A DNA stretch of 64,000 nt from Paenibacillus sp. FSL H8-0548 (GTDB lineage Bacteria; Bacillota; Bacilli; Paenibacillales; Paenibacillaceae). Positions 44,129-53,210 of this stretch are shown here, one piece after another. Location of the stretch: the NCBI RefSeq assembly GCF_038630985.1, contig NZ_CP152049.1:5724501-5788500 (forward strand). The letters are read 5' to 3'. Each line of letters starts with the position of its first letter. Position 1 is the first letter of the stretch. The notes under the pieces were generated by a model. The model was not told the DNA's origin. It ran no database searches and saw only the letters and a list, made by a program, of their open reading frames with translations. The position numbers and the translations under genes are program-made.

Positions 44129-46025
44129 CTATATTCCCGAAATAACCGATGGCGTGGCAATCGAATGCCATAGGGCGACGCTTATGACTTTCGTCTCGCT
44201 ATCTTCCCTCGCATCGAATGACAGAATCGGCTCGTTCAGCTCTTCCAGATTTTCGACCTCGCCAAGTACATACTGTCCGATTCGTTGAATAGCTACTTCG
44301 ATCCGCTGCAGCAGCCCGCCCATTCGCAGATCGAATACATCCAGGCCGAATATCTTGTTCTCCTGCATCCACTGCAGCTTATACACGTTCATGAACCGTA
44401 AAGCTCTTTCCTTTATTTCTGGCAGCAGCGTATCTGCGTATTTCCCGAGCCTCTCTTTATCGCCGCTTAGGTATGCCTCTCTTATCTCGATGCCGATAGA
44501 CGACTTTAGCTCCAGTAGGCTGCAAAGCGCGGCCTGCGTCTCGAAGAGAGAGCTCCATTTAGGATTGCGTTCTGCCGCGGCTTCCAGCAACGCTGCGCTT
44601 CTGCCATAATGCTCCTTGTAAGCTTCCGGCTGCACATGCTTGTCGAACAGCCCGTAGAGCACGTCTTGATACAACAAATATTTGCTTGGATTTACCTGAT
44701 TACCCATGCTTCGACCGGGCGAAGCATTATCAGGAACAAGATTGGTGAGATCCAAGGACATGAAATCTCCGTAATCGCCGTCAGCGCACGTCGCAAAGCG
44801 CTCCCGAAGCACAGTTTCGTCTCCCGTGTTCTTATAGCAAAGCTCCGCCCACAGCTGCAGGGCAGGTAGAACCGCGTAGAAAGAGCATTCTGCCCCATTG
44901 TCTCCCCATGCCGTGACGATCGTCTCGCGTATCCCGCTTGCGACGCAGCTCTCATGCGCCATTATCCCAATATGGCGGCTGAACGCGTTGTTCGGGGTGA
45001 ATCCCATCCACTTCCAAGCCCCCCCCGGCGAATACGATATTGTCACTTAACTGCTTGTGCTTCCTCATCATTCCGTCGTATTTTGCTCGATCTTCCGTGT
45101 AATAGTCCCAATAAACCAGCCTCAGATCCTCAGGTATCTGAGAGGCGATATCCTCCCTGATCTGACTTTCGGGATCGTAATACTCGCCTCCGCTTGCAAG
45201 CCTGAAGAACATGTCACTCCACATCATAGGCTTGTACCCGTAAGAACGGGCTATGTCCATGACTTTGGAGAAATGTTTCATCATCAGCGCAGACCGGTCA
45301 TGATAACCGTGCTTGTCCAAATATTTGCCCAAACCCATCATATGCGCTTCGTCCATCCCGATGTTGATGTTCCGGCTGCTCAGATTGCTCGCCATTGTTC
45401 GGAACATCTCATCGATCAGCTTGTAGGTCTTCGGCTCGTCGATTAGCAATATATCATGGCAATCTACCAGATCGGCATGCGCCCCCCACTTCAGCGCAGG
45501 CCCGAGATGAGCAAGCGTCTGTATACAAGGGACCAATTCGATGCCGAACAGCGCTGCGTAACGGTCCATACTCTTCCATTGCCCGGCCGTATAGCGCCCT
45601 CTCATATGGCCGAAGTACGGATAGGCTTCCATCTCGTAGGTGTCTTCCGTATACAGCTACACTGACGTATAGCCCATAAGCGCCAAGCGCAGTATTATAT
45701 TTTGGAAAGCATCCATATGGAGGACACCGTTGCGGGAGCAATCGATCATAACTCCCAGACTGTCATACAACGGCGTCTCTTCCAAGTTGAACGGCTTGCC
45801 TTTTCTAATCCCCTCAACAGTCAGTCCGAACGCTCGAACAAACTGGGAAGCTCCGCCACAAGAGACTACAGCCGCTTGCCCATCGTACTGAACAGCTATC
45901 ACGCCACTTCCCTCTATGAATTGCACGGGAATCCCCTCCGCCGAGAACGCCACGCGCAAGCCGCTTGCCGCTTCGGATAGTGCTTGTTTTTGATCCTCCG
46001 TTATACCCATTACATAAATCTCCAT
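44129..46025 (-). pseudogene. Broken GH20 beta-N-acetylhexosaminidase-like gene (nonsense codon plus frameshift)
   Basis: Three reading-frame pieces join into one protein of about 630 residues. Piece 1 (ATG 46025, after TTGGAG) is the N-terminal domain and stops at TAG 45657-45659. The same frame continues at once with LYTEDTYEMEAYPYFGHMRG, the conserved start of the GH20 barrel, so the TAG is in-frame nonsense. Piece 2 carries the catalytic Asp-Glu in NIGMDEAHMMGLGKY and runs out after an eight-C tract on the plus strand (45019-45026). Deleting one base there restores FAGGAWKWMGFTPN and leads into piece 3, the C-terminal domain. Family assignment is good; whether it is a true pseudogene, slippage-regulated or partly sequence error is open. 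Confidence 0.85.
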
Positions 46026-46452
46026 ATCTCTCCACTCCAATCTGTCATAGTGATATCATTCTGCCAATGGTTTTTGCATGCATGCTGGAAGGCAGGACTT
46101 TGACAATCCGATGTTCCCATCGTCTCGCGATGATAATATGTCGTGTACTGAGAGCAGATCTGGTAACGTTTACATAATAAACGGCCATAACCAGCACATA
46201 TGCGGGCAAGGAGCATCGTCCGCTTTACACTTGTATCAACCTTTTCCTACAACCCCTTCCATCATGGTTTTAGCCATATTATAATGAACAATTAGGACTG
46301 CAGAGTATAGATAAAAACGGTATATTCACTGTTTATTATTATTGAAGTGCTTATTTTTTTTCAAAATCATAGTTTTGCACATATTTATCTTATTTTTTTC
46401 TATACGAATCCGAAAGGATGCTCGATACGATTGCTGTAAAGGGGGCGTTGCT
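46026..46452. other. Divergent intergenic region between the GH20 pseudogene and the third YesN gene
   Basis: 427 bases without a supportable gene. It holds the ribosome binding site of the broken GH20 gene and a CRE-like sequence TGGTAACGTTTACA at 46161-46174 (two mismatches). The AT-rich upstream region of the YesN gene follows, with a 46342-46452 in-frame extension that I reject because the good AAAGGGGG site precedes the ATG at 46453. Confidence 0.5.
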
Positions 46453-47880
46453 ATGTACAGAGCTGTCATCATCGATGATGAACGATGGATTGTGGAAGGC
46501 ATTAAGGCTGGCGTGCGCTGGGAGAAATACGGCTTTCAAGTCGTCGGAGTGGCAGAGAATGGACAAGATGGGTTAGGGCTGATCGAGCAGCTGCGGCCGG
46601 ACTTCGTGCTTACCGATATTAAGATGCCGCTCGTTAACGGCCTTGAGCTAATTCAGCGGGGCAAGGAAATCTCCCCTCATACGATCTTCGCCGTACTGAG
46701 TGGGCACGCGGAATTTGCATACGCTCAGAAGGCGTTAAACTACGGAACCTTCGGCTATTGCCTGAAACCCTTCGAGATCGAGGAAATTGAAAGTATGCTG
46801 GGCAAGCTCTCGCAAACCCTCAAACACCGAGCCCAGCTGGAGCCGGAACGCGACGCCCAAGAGCTGTACGAAGTATTGTGCTCCGGAAATGTGCAGCTGC
46901 TGGCGGAGAAGCTTGCGTCGGCTGGCATTCCGATAACTGCGAACATGCCCGTAACCCCGATTATCGTACAAGGATATGTACCGGCACCATACCGAGAAGA
47001 CATTCATCATATCCGCTTCCGCATAAACAACAGGCGGGTAGGTCTCCTCGTTTATAGCCATCTGGCTGAGAGGTTTCTGAGCTCATTCGACTTATCCAGC
47101 AACTCCATAGATTACAGCATAGGCATAGGCCCATCCTCCGCCTCTCCTGCCCAACTGGAAACTTCGCTAGAGGCAGCGTCCGTAGCGGCTTACGGCTATT
47201 TCTCGACAGGTAAGAGCGGTGTCTATCGTCCGATCACTCCTTCAGAATCGATGATTGACACTCTGCTATCCGAGCTGGCTGGCGCGCTCGCCCAGAAGGA
47301 TAGAATGCGGTTCATGTCAGTCATGGAGTCCTGTAGGCCGTTGTTCCACCGCTATGAGTTAACAATCAAGGATGCTTATCTGATCTTCAATACCGTCATG
47401 TATCTGTTCACTAGGGAAGGCGTAAAAGAGCATACCCGGTTTCTTGAAGGCTATGACCAGCTATCTTACGACTACGGCCATTCCGACGTGATGATCGACT
47501 ACCTTATCAAGCATACGCTCAACCATCTATCCGACGAGCTGTCCTCTAGACTAGCAGGCGTGACGCATATCCGCATCAAGGAAATTCTTACGTACATTCA
47601 TCATCACTTTAATCAGGGAATATCGATCCAGAGCCTGTCCGAGAAGTTTTATCTAAGTCCCACTTACTTGTCTCAGCTATTCAAGAAAGAGGTAGGGGAA
47701 AACTTCGTAGAATACTTGTCCCGTCAGCGTATTCAGTACGCATGCAAGCTGCTGACCGAGACGGATATGACCGTGAGCCAGATCGGCGAAAAATGTGGCT
47801 TTAACGACTACTTCTACTTCACCCGCATCTTCAAACGGCTGAACGGTATGACACCGACGCAGTACAGGGAGACGCGATGA
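46453..47880 (+). CDS. YesN-type response regulator with AraC output domain
   Basis: A 475-residue regulator from ATG 46453. Seen: receiver domain with Asp8/Asp9 and phospho-acceptor Asp55 (LTDIKMPLVNG), a variable middle, and a C-terminal AraC pair (ISIQSLSEKFYLSPTYLSQL and MTVSQIGEKCGFNDYFYFTR). It overlaps the downstream kinase by four bases (ATGA), so the two are coupled, in the reverse order of the first system. It lies between the sulfatase/GH20 operon and the second sulfatase and probably controls them and the third importer. Confidence 0.94.
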   Translation: MYRAVIIDDERWIVEGIKAGVRWEKYGFQVVGVAENGQDGLGLIEQLRPDFVLTDIKMPLVNGLELIQRGKEISPHTIFAVLSGHAEFAYAQKALNYGTFGYCLKPFEIEEIESMLGKLSQTLKHRAQLEPERDAQELYEVLCSGNVQLLAEKLASAGIPITANMPVTPIIVQGYVPAPYREDIHHIRFRINNRRVGLLVYSHLAERFLSSFDLSSNSIDYSIGIGPSSASPAQLETSLEAASVAAYGYFSTGKSGVYRPITPSESMIDTLLSELAGALAQKDRMRFMSVMESCRPLFHRYELTIKDAYLIFNTVMYLFTREGVKEHTRFLEGYDQLSYDYGHSDVMIDYLIKHTLNHLSDELSSRLAGVTHIRIKEILTYIHHHFNQGISIQSLSEKFYLSPTYLSQLFKKEVGENFVEYLSRQRIQYACKLLTETDMTVSQIGEKCGFNDYFYFTRIFKRLNGMTPTQYRETR

Positions 47881-49643
47881 GAGTATTCAGCAAGCTTTCC
47901 ATTCGGACGCAGGTGCTCGCAATCGGCGCCATCCTCCTTGCCGTTATCCCGTTGGTCAGCATTATGGCATTCCGGCAATCCAGCGAAGTCATCGTGAACC
48001 AGAACACGCAATATAACATGGAGCTCGTATCTAATCTGAAGCAACGAGTATCCGACAACTATGCAAAAATTTCGGGTATTATGATCAATCTTGGTTATGA
48101 TACGACGGTTCAAGATTTTCTGGCGGAAAACGATAATTTACGAATATATGAACTGTCAAAAAAAGTACAGAGCTTAATGGGAGTCATCAAAAGCACCAAC
48201 CCCGATATCGTGGACATTATCATCGTAAACGCTTCCGGCAAGCACACATCGCTGTACGGAAAAATTGGGTTGGCTCATGAAATGTTGGGTAAGCTGAACG
48301 AACACGAAGGGAACATCCGCTACGGCGGGTTCAAAAAAGCAGATCATCTGCTCGTCAGAGATACGTTTCTCTTTGGTATGAATCTGTTCGCGTCGCGCGA
48401 CACACACCGTTATGGTGAAAAAATCGGCTTTATCACGATAGTTCTGGACTCCAAATCCATACAATCAGAGATCGAAAAGTTCCCTAGGCTGTCAGGCACA
48501 AGTTTCTACCTCAGAACAAACGACAAGCTGGTTTATGCGAACGCTGACGGACTGGAGCTGAATCTGGACGCGGATCGTCTGACACTCTATTCCGGCTATG
48601 GCGAGAGCGCCGTCAACGAGAAAATTGGCAGAAAAACATACGCGATCCAATCGTTTGAATTGCCGGAGATCAAAGGGAACATCGTGTCTGCGGTGCCTAT
48701 AGGCAATCTCATCAAGGAGCTCGAAGGGCTGAAGCGAACGAGCTACATGATGCTGTTCGTTACGATCCTTCTCGTTACAATACCGTATTCCGTACTCATG
48801 ATGAATATATTGAAACCGCTCGGGAAGCTGATTTCGTTCATGAAGCGGCTCAAAAGCGGCAATCTGGAGGTATTGCATACAAAGGTCGAGCTGGAGGGCT
48901 ACGCCGAGATCGAGGTCATCTCGACCCAGTTCAACACGATGCTGAACCGAATCAACGATCTTACGGAGCAACTGCTGGAGACGACAGGCGAGCTTTACCA
49001 AGCCGATATCGAGCGGCAGCGTGCGGAGATGTCGTTCTTGCAAAGTCAGATCAATCCGCATTTTCTCAGCAATACGCTCGATGCAATCAAAGGCATAGCC
49101 ATTGTGAAGGGAAATCAAGATATCTATGAAATGACCGCTGCCTTAAGTCGTATGCTTCGCTACAGCATTAAGGGAGCGAACGAAGTAAGGCTGGAGGAAG
49201 AATTGAAGATCGTCGGCTCCTATATTACGATTCATCAAGGAAGATTCCCAGGAAGAATCCAGTTCGAGCAGTATACCTCGGAGGATCTGCATGATGTCCT
49301 TATACCGAAGATGATCGTTCAGCCTCTTGTCGAAAATGCGCTGACCCACGGGCTGGAACCGCATGAAAGCGGCGGCAAGGTCGTCATTCAAGCGGAGCTC
49401 CGGGAAGATCGGCATATGGAAATTATCGTGACGGACAACGGCGTTGGCATAGAGCCTGAACGATTGGCGCAGCTTAGGAGCACCCTTCTCTCCAAAGATC
49501 ACGCTGCCTATCAACATATCGGGATGAAGAATGTGAACGACCGCATTCGTCTCCATTACGGGGAAGGTTACGGCATCGAGATCAATAGCTGGCTTGGAAG
49601 CGGTACCATCATACGGGTACGTCTCCCTCTATCGCCACCATAA
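47877..49643 (+). CDS. YesM-type membrane sensor histidine kinase
   Basis: A 588-residue kinase with two membrane helices (about residues 15-32 and VTILLVTIPYSVLMMNIL), an extracellular sensing domain, HAMP, phospho-acceptor His395 in NPHFLSNTLDA, and ATPase motifs ENALTHGLE and VTDNGVGIE. The family normally reads HFLYNTL after the His; here Tyr is Ser, which is unusual but distal to the phosphate acceptor. It shares a bidirectional terminator with the second sulfatase. Confidence 0.93.
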   Translation: MRVFSKLSIRTQVLAIGAILLAVIPLVSIMAFRQSSEVIVNQNTQYNMELVSNLKQRVSDNYAKISGIMINLGYDTTVQDFLAENDNLRIYELSKKVQSLMGVIKSTNPDIVDIIIVNASGKHTSLYGKIGLAHEMLGKLNEHEGNIRYGGFKKADHLLVRDTFLFGMNLFASRDTHRYGEKIGFITIVLDSKSIQSEIEKFPRLSGTSFYLRTNDKLVYANADGLELNLDADRLTLYSGYGESAVNEKIGRKTYAIQSFELPEIKGNIVSAVPIGNLIKELEGLKRTSYMMLFVTILLVTIPYSVLMMNILKPLGKLISFMKRLKSGNLEVLHTKVELEGYAEIEVISTQFNTMLNRINDLTEQLLETTGELYQADIERQRAEMSFLQSQINPHFLSNTLDAIKGIAIVKGNQDIYEMTAALSRMLRYSIKGANEVRLEEELKIVGSYITIHQGRFPGRIQFEQYTSEDLHDVLIPKMIVQPLVENALTHGLEPHESGGKVVIQAELREDRHMEIIVTDNGVGIEPERLAQLRSTLLSKDHAAYQHIGMKNVNDRIRLHYGEGYGIEINSWLGSGTIIRVRLPLSPP

Positions 49644-49701
49644 ACGCCCAGAAACAATGAGTGCTGTCCAAAAACGTTCTCCCTAAGGAGGCTAATATAA
49701 T

Positions 49702-49749
49702 AAATACGGGTGAACAAGCGGTGCTTTCCCGCTAGGTTCACCCGTATTT
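49702..49749. terminator. Bidirectional terminator between kinase and sulfatase genes
   Basis: A perfect 14-base outer stem AAATACGGGTGAAC/GTTCACCCGTATTT with an inner AGCGG/CCGCT stem, between convergent genes. Confidence 0.85.
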
Positions 49750-49760
49750 GTCTATTTCTA

Positions 49761-51236
49761 CTATAGAATATGGCTAAGACATGTTTTTGGCTTCCGTCCC
49801 ACGATGAGTCTGCCGCCTTGCACATAACCTTCCTCTCGTCCGTCCAGCTCGCGGGCGAGTCGTTCTCTCCACAATTGCTTACTGGCGGCGTACGCTTTCT
49901 CTTCCGCCCTATTCGTTAGCTCATGCGGATCAAGTTCCAGGTCGAACAGCTGCTCTTCTCCCGTTTGCGTAAACCAAATATATTTCTGACGGCCATCGGT
50001 TATAAATTGATGGGATTGCTCGCCATAAGCATGCTCACCGTGAATATACGATCGCCAGCTGCCATCTTCAGCACGCTCTCGCGCGTGCAGCAAGCTCTCG
50101 CCATCCAAATTCGGGGGAATGTTAACGCCCGCACAGTCAAGCAGAGTCGGCATAATGTCCCGCAGTTCTGCGACCGCCTCGACGACTCCCCCTTGACGGG
50201 CACCAAGCTTCCCGCCTGGATCAGCTATGATCAGGGGGATCCTCGCACTGCCTTCGTAAGGGAGAGCCTTGCGGAACAGATGATGATCACCAAGCAGCTC
50301 CCCGTGATCGGAGGTAAAGATGATGATCGTATTGTCCAGTACTCCGAACTCCTCCATTGCGTTCATAAGCCTGCCCAATTGATCGTCAATATGGGTGATG
50401 AGCGCGTAATATGCGGCCATCGCACGTCGCAGGCGTCTTTTCGGCACAATGCCAGACCGGGTCACGGGGTCGAGACCGCCACGAGCCATATCATCCTGCA
50501 CCGCCCATTCGCCGACGACCGGATCAGGGAAGTCCGCCCCGACATATCGGTCCCAATACGTCTGGGGCGGGTCAAACGGTGGATGAGGCCGAACGAATGA
50601 GCTCCAAAGAAAGAATGGCTTTCGCGGGTCGCGCCTGCGCAAAAAGTCAATCGATTGAGTCACGACCCAGTTCGTCGGATGGAGCGCCTCCGGCAGATGC
50701 CAAGGGAGGGCGATGGTAGAGGAATTGCAGTCAAGACCGAGATCTATAAGATCCGTGCTGGCCCCCGCGCGTTCCCGAAGCCATGGCAAATAATCGTCAC
50801 AACTGTCATGTGACTCCGTCACCGTGTTCGTATGCTTAAATCGGTTATGATGCAAATAGCCATCGTGCAACACAACGTTATGAAAGCCTAACAGACTGCG
50901 CGCCGGATCGACATGCATTTTGCCTACGCACTGCGTATGATAGCCGGCCTTCGCCAGTTCCCCGGGAAGCGTATGCTCGTAATTCCACGGCACCTTCTCC
51001 TCGTAACCGACGCGGCCGTGCGAACGTGGACTCATGCCGGTAAACAACGCTGCCCGCGCCGGCACGCAGGTCGGTGTCGAGGAATATGCATTTCGGAACA
51101 GCATGCCCCTTCTCGCCAATTGATCCAAATTCGGCGTTTCAACGACTGGATGATCAAGAATGCTCAGACAGTCGCCCCTCATTTGATCTACGGTAATCAG
51201 CAACAAATTCGGCCGGGAATCTTCCAATTTCGTCAC
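49761..51236 (-). CDS. Sulfatase (formylglycine-dependent, CxPAR type)
   Basis: A 491-residue sulfatase. Seen: metal-binding LLLITVDQMRGD, the signature with Cys57 in CVPARAALFTG, FFLWSSFVRPHPPFDPP, and the second metal site FTSDHGELLGDHHLF. Ala replaces Ser in CxPSR, a variation accepted by FGE in other sulfatases. Starts at GTG 51236 after AGAAGGA. No signal peptide, so cytosolic. It follows the GH35 gene by 59 bases on the same strand, suggesting stepwise removal of galactose and sulfate from one oligosaccharide. It is only distantly similar to the sulfatase at 42693. Confidence 0.93.
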   Translation of the reverse strand: MTKLEDSRPNLLLITVDQMRGDCLSILDHPVVETPNLDQLARRGMLFRNAYSSTPTCVPARAALFTGMSPRSHGRVGYEEKVPWNYEHTLPGELAKAGYHTQCVGKMHVDPARSLLGFHNVVLHDGYLHHNRFKHTNTVTESHDSCDDYLPWLRERAGASTDLIDLGLDCNSSTIALPWHLPEALHPTNWVVTQSIDFLRRRDPRKPFFLWSSFVRPHPPFDPPQTYWDRYVGADFPDPVVGEWAVQDDMARGGLDPVTRSGIVPKRRLRRAMAAYYALITHIDDQLGRLMNAMEEFGVLDNTIIIFTSDHGELLGDHHLFRKALPYEGSARIPLIIADPGGKLGARQGGVVEAVAELRDIMPTLLDCAGVNIPPNLDGESLLHARERAEDGSWRSYIHGEHAYGEQSHQFITDGRQKYIWFTQTGEEQLFDLELDPHELTNRAEEKAYAASKQLWRERLARELDGREEGYVQGGRLIVGRKPKTCLSHIL

Positions 51237-51295
51237 CTATCCTTCTAATTATAATTAGTCGCAGGCGGGCAGCGAGCATTCCCCCTGCACCATGC

Positions 51296-53047
51296 CTATC
51301 CGAGATCGGGAGCATCTACCAGCTCGATTTCCGCATTGTCCGTACCGTGCAGCTCCAAAATAACGATCTCGTTTCTGCCTTTACGGAGCAACGGCCCTGG
51401 GACGTACAAAGTCTTTTGCGGTCCTTTTTCCCAGTAGCGGCCTAAATTAAAGCCATTGATCCAGACGACTCCTTTTGTCCATCTATCAAGGCGCACGAAC
51501 GTATCCGCAATATCATTGACGATCAGCTCACCTTTGAAGAACATCGGATTTTCAATACCTCTTGAATGACTCGCAAGCTGCGTAAACGGCAAGGCTGACA
51601 GATCGGTAAGCGGCAGCGGATAGATCGTCCAATCGAACTGGAACTGATTGTCGAGACGCACGCCCTCGGTAATTCCCTTGGCATCTTTTAGTCGCGGCCC
51701 GTAGTTGACCCGCCCCATATTCTCGACGAGAATGTCAAGCGTTGCGCCTTCTGCTGGAATATCAACGATAAGCGGCTTCGGTTCCCAGCGTTCGATCGTA
51801 CCGATACAGCGGCCTTCAAGAAAAACCTGCGCCCGATCATGCACATTCTGCAAGTGCAGCTCCTGCGACTTTCGTGGACCAGATATCCGCGTCCGATACA
51901 GGATGAAGCCGTAGTTTTGGCCGAGCTTCTCCATTGGCTCCGGACAACGCCGCCGAACAGCAGCAGAAAGCGAGTCAAGATTAGCGAATAAACCTGCGGC
52001 TTCCTTCATGACCAACGTGCCGTAACTCTTTTTGCGAGACGGCTCCGGAACATCTTCTGGTAGCACAGCGCCGTGCTTGCGCAGCACCTCGCGCACCGCT
52101 AAATACTTCTCAGTAATATCTCCGCACTCAGACAGCGGTGCATCGTAATCGTAGCTGGTAATGGTAGGTTCATATTTCTCCTGTTCGTTAGCCCCGTTAT
52201 AGAAACCGAAATTCGTTCCGCCATGGAACATATAGAAGTTGACTGAAGCGCCAGCGGTCAACATCTGGTCGAGCACTCTCGCAACGTCTTCTCCATCCCG
52301 GGTATGGTGGGGGTTGAGCCAATGATCAAACCAACCGTTCCAATATTCCATGCAAAAGAGCGGCTCATCCGGACGGTACTCCCTAAATTTCGCAAACTCC
52401 TCATCGGGTCTGGATCCGAAGTTCACAGTAGCCAGCACGTCTGGCAGCGTCCCGCCCTGCAGCATTTGATCCGTCGGACCATCCGAGGTGAAGAGCAATA
52501 CATCAATGCCCCGCTCAAGCAGGCCCTGCTTTATATAGGACAAATAATCCTTATCATTGCCGTAGCTGCCGTATTCATTCTCGATTTGCACCGCGAGAAC
52601 CGATCCGCCGTTTGTGCTAAGAAGCGGCACTAACTTCGGTATAAGCACGTCATAATACGCGTCAACCTTCCGCAAATAACACTCGTCCATACAGCGCAGT
52701 TGGATATCCGGCTCGCGCAGCAGCCAGGCAGGCAATCCTCCGAATTCCCACTCCGCACATATGTATGGGCTCGGCCGAGCGATAACGTGCAGACCAAGCT
52801 CCCCAGCGAGGGCGATGAACCGTTCGACGTCCGCCAATCCTTCGAAACAGAACGATCCTTCCTCTGGTTCGTGCAAATTCCACGGGATATACGTTTCCAC
52901 CGTATTGAAACCGCAAGCTTTAAGCTTCAACAGACGATCCTCCCAATATTCAGGAACAACACGGAAATAATGAATTGCACCAGACAAAATCTGAAGCGTT
53001 TCTCCTTCCAACATAAATTGCGAGCCTTTCACTTTAAGTTTAGACAT
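51296..53047 (-). CDS. Beta-galactosidase, GH35
   Basis: A 583-residue GH35 enzyme from ATG 53047, which follows GGAGGGG; the frame opens at 53137. Seen: SGAIHYFRVVPEYWEDRLLK at the N-terminus, the proton-donor motif AVQIENEYGSYG with Glu158, the nucleophile in FCMEYWNGWFDHW with Glu234, and C-terminal beta-sandwich domains (VWINGFNLGRYW). There is no signal peptide, so it removes terminal beta-galactose inside the cell. It heads a two-gene unit with the second sulfatase and diverges from an AraC regulator across a spacer with an 8-11-8 inverted repeat. Confidence 0.95.
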   Translation of the reverse strand: MSKLKVKGSQFMLEGETLQILSGAIHYFRVVPEYWEDRLLKLKACGFNTVETYIPWNLHEPEEGSFCFEGLADVERFIALAGELGLHVIARPSPYICAEWEFGGLPAWLLREPDIQLRCMDECYLRKVDAYYDVLIPKLVPLLSTNGGSVLAVQIENEYGSYGNDKDYLSYIKQGLLERGIDVLLFTSDGPTDQMLQGGTLPDVLATVNFGSRPDEEFAKFREYRPDEPLFCMEYWNGWFDHWLNPHHTRDGEDVARVLDQMLTAGASVNFYMFHGGTNFGFYNGANEQEKYEPTITSYDYDAPLSECGDITEKYLAVREVLRKHGAVLPEDVPEPSRKKSYGTLVMKEAAGLFANLDSLSAAVRRRCPEPMEKLGQNYGFILYRTRISGPRKSQELHLQNVHDRAQVFLEGRCIGTIERWEPKPLIVDIPAEGATLDILVENMGRVNYGPRLKDAKGITEGVRLDNQFQFDWTIYPLPLTDLSALPFTQLASHSRGIENPMFFKGELIVNDIADTFVRLDRWTKGVVWINGFNLGRYWEKGPQKTLYVPGPLLRKGRNEIVILELHGTDNAEIELVDAPDLG

Positions 53048-53113
53048 GATAACCCCTCCAAAACAAATGACGTTAGCTTCATTATCCGAATTGTCTGTCC
53101 GAGCCTCAATCGC

Positions 53114-53140
53114 CAAATGGTGCATTTTATATACCATTTG
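53114..53140. promoter_or_regulatory. Inverted repeat in the divergent GH35/AraC spacer
   Basis: CAAATGGT, 11-base AT-rich spacer, ACCATTTG: perfect 8-base arms about two helical turns apart. It lies 67 bases upstream of the GH35 ATG and is a candidate operator for the adjacent AraC regulator. Confidence 0.45.
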
Positions 53141-53210
53141 TATCGATTAGTTCACTTCGCAGCTGCATATGATAAAATAAGGGCAAAACTCTAGTGAAAG
53201 AGTGAGGCAC

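Noticed and set aside
45657..45659. TAG in the GH20 gene as programmed pyrrolysine or selenocysteine-type recoding
   Set aside because: GH20 enzymes have no such residue, no recoding genes or stem structure were seen, and a second lesion lies downstream, so simple mutation is more likely.
48492..49118. 208-codon minus-strand frame opposite the third YesM kinase
   Set aside because: Antisense to a well-supported kinase gene, with no recognisable domain.
49923..50600. 225-codon plus-strand frame opposite the second sulfatase
   Set aside because: Antisense shadow of the sulfatase, whose metal-binding motifs lie in the same bases on the other strand.
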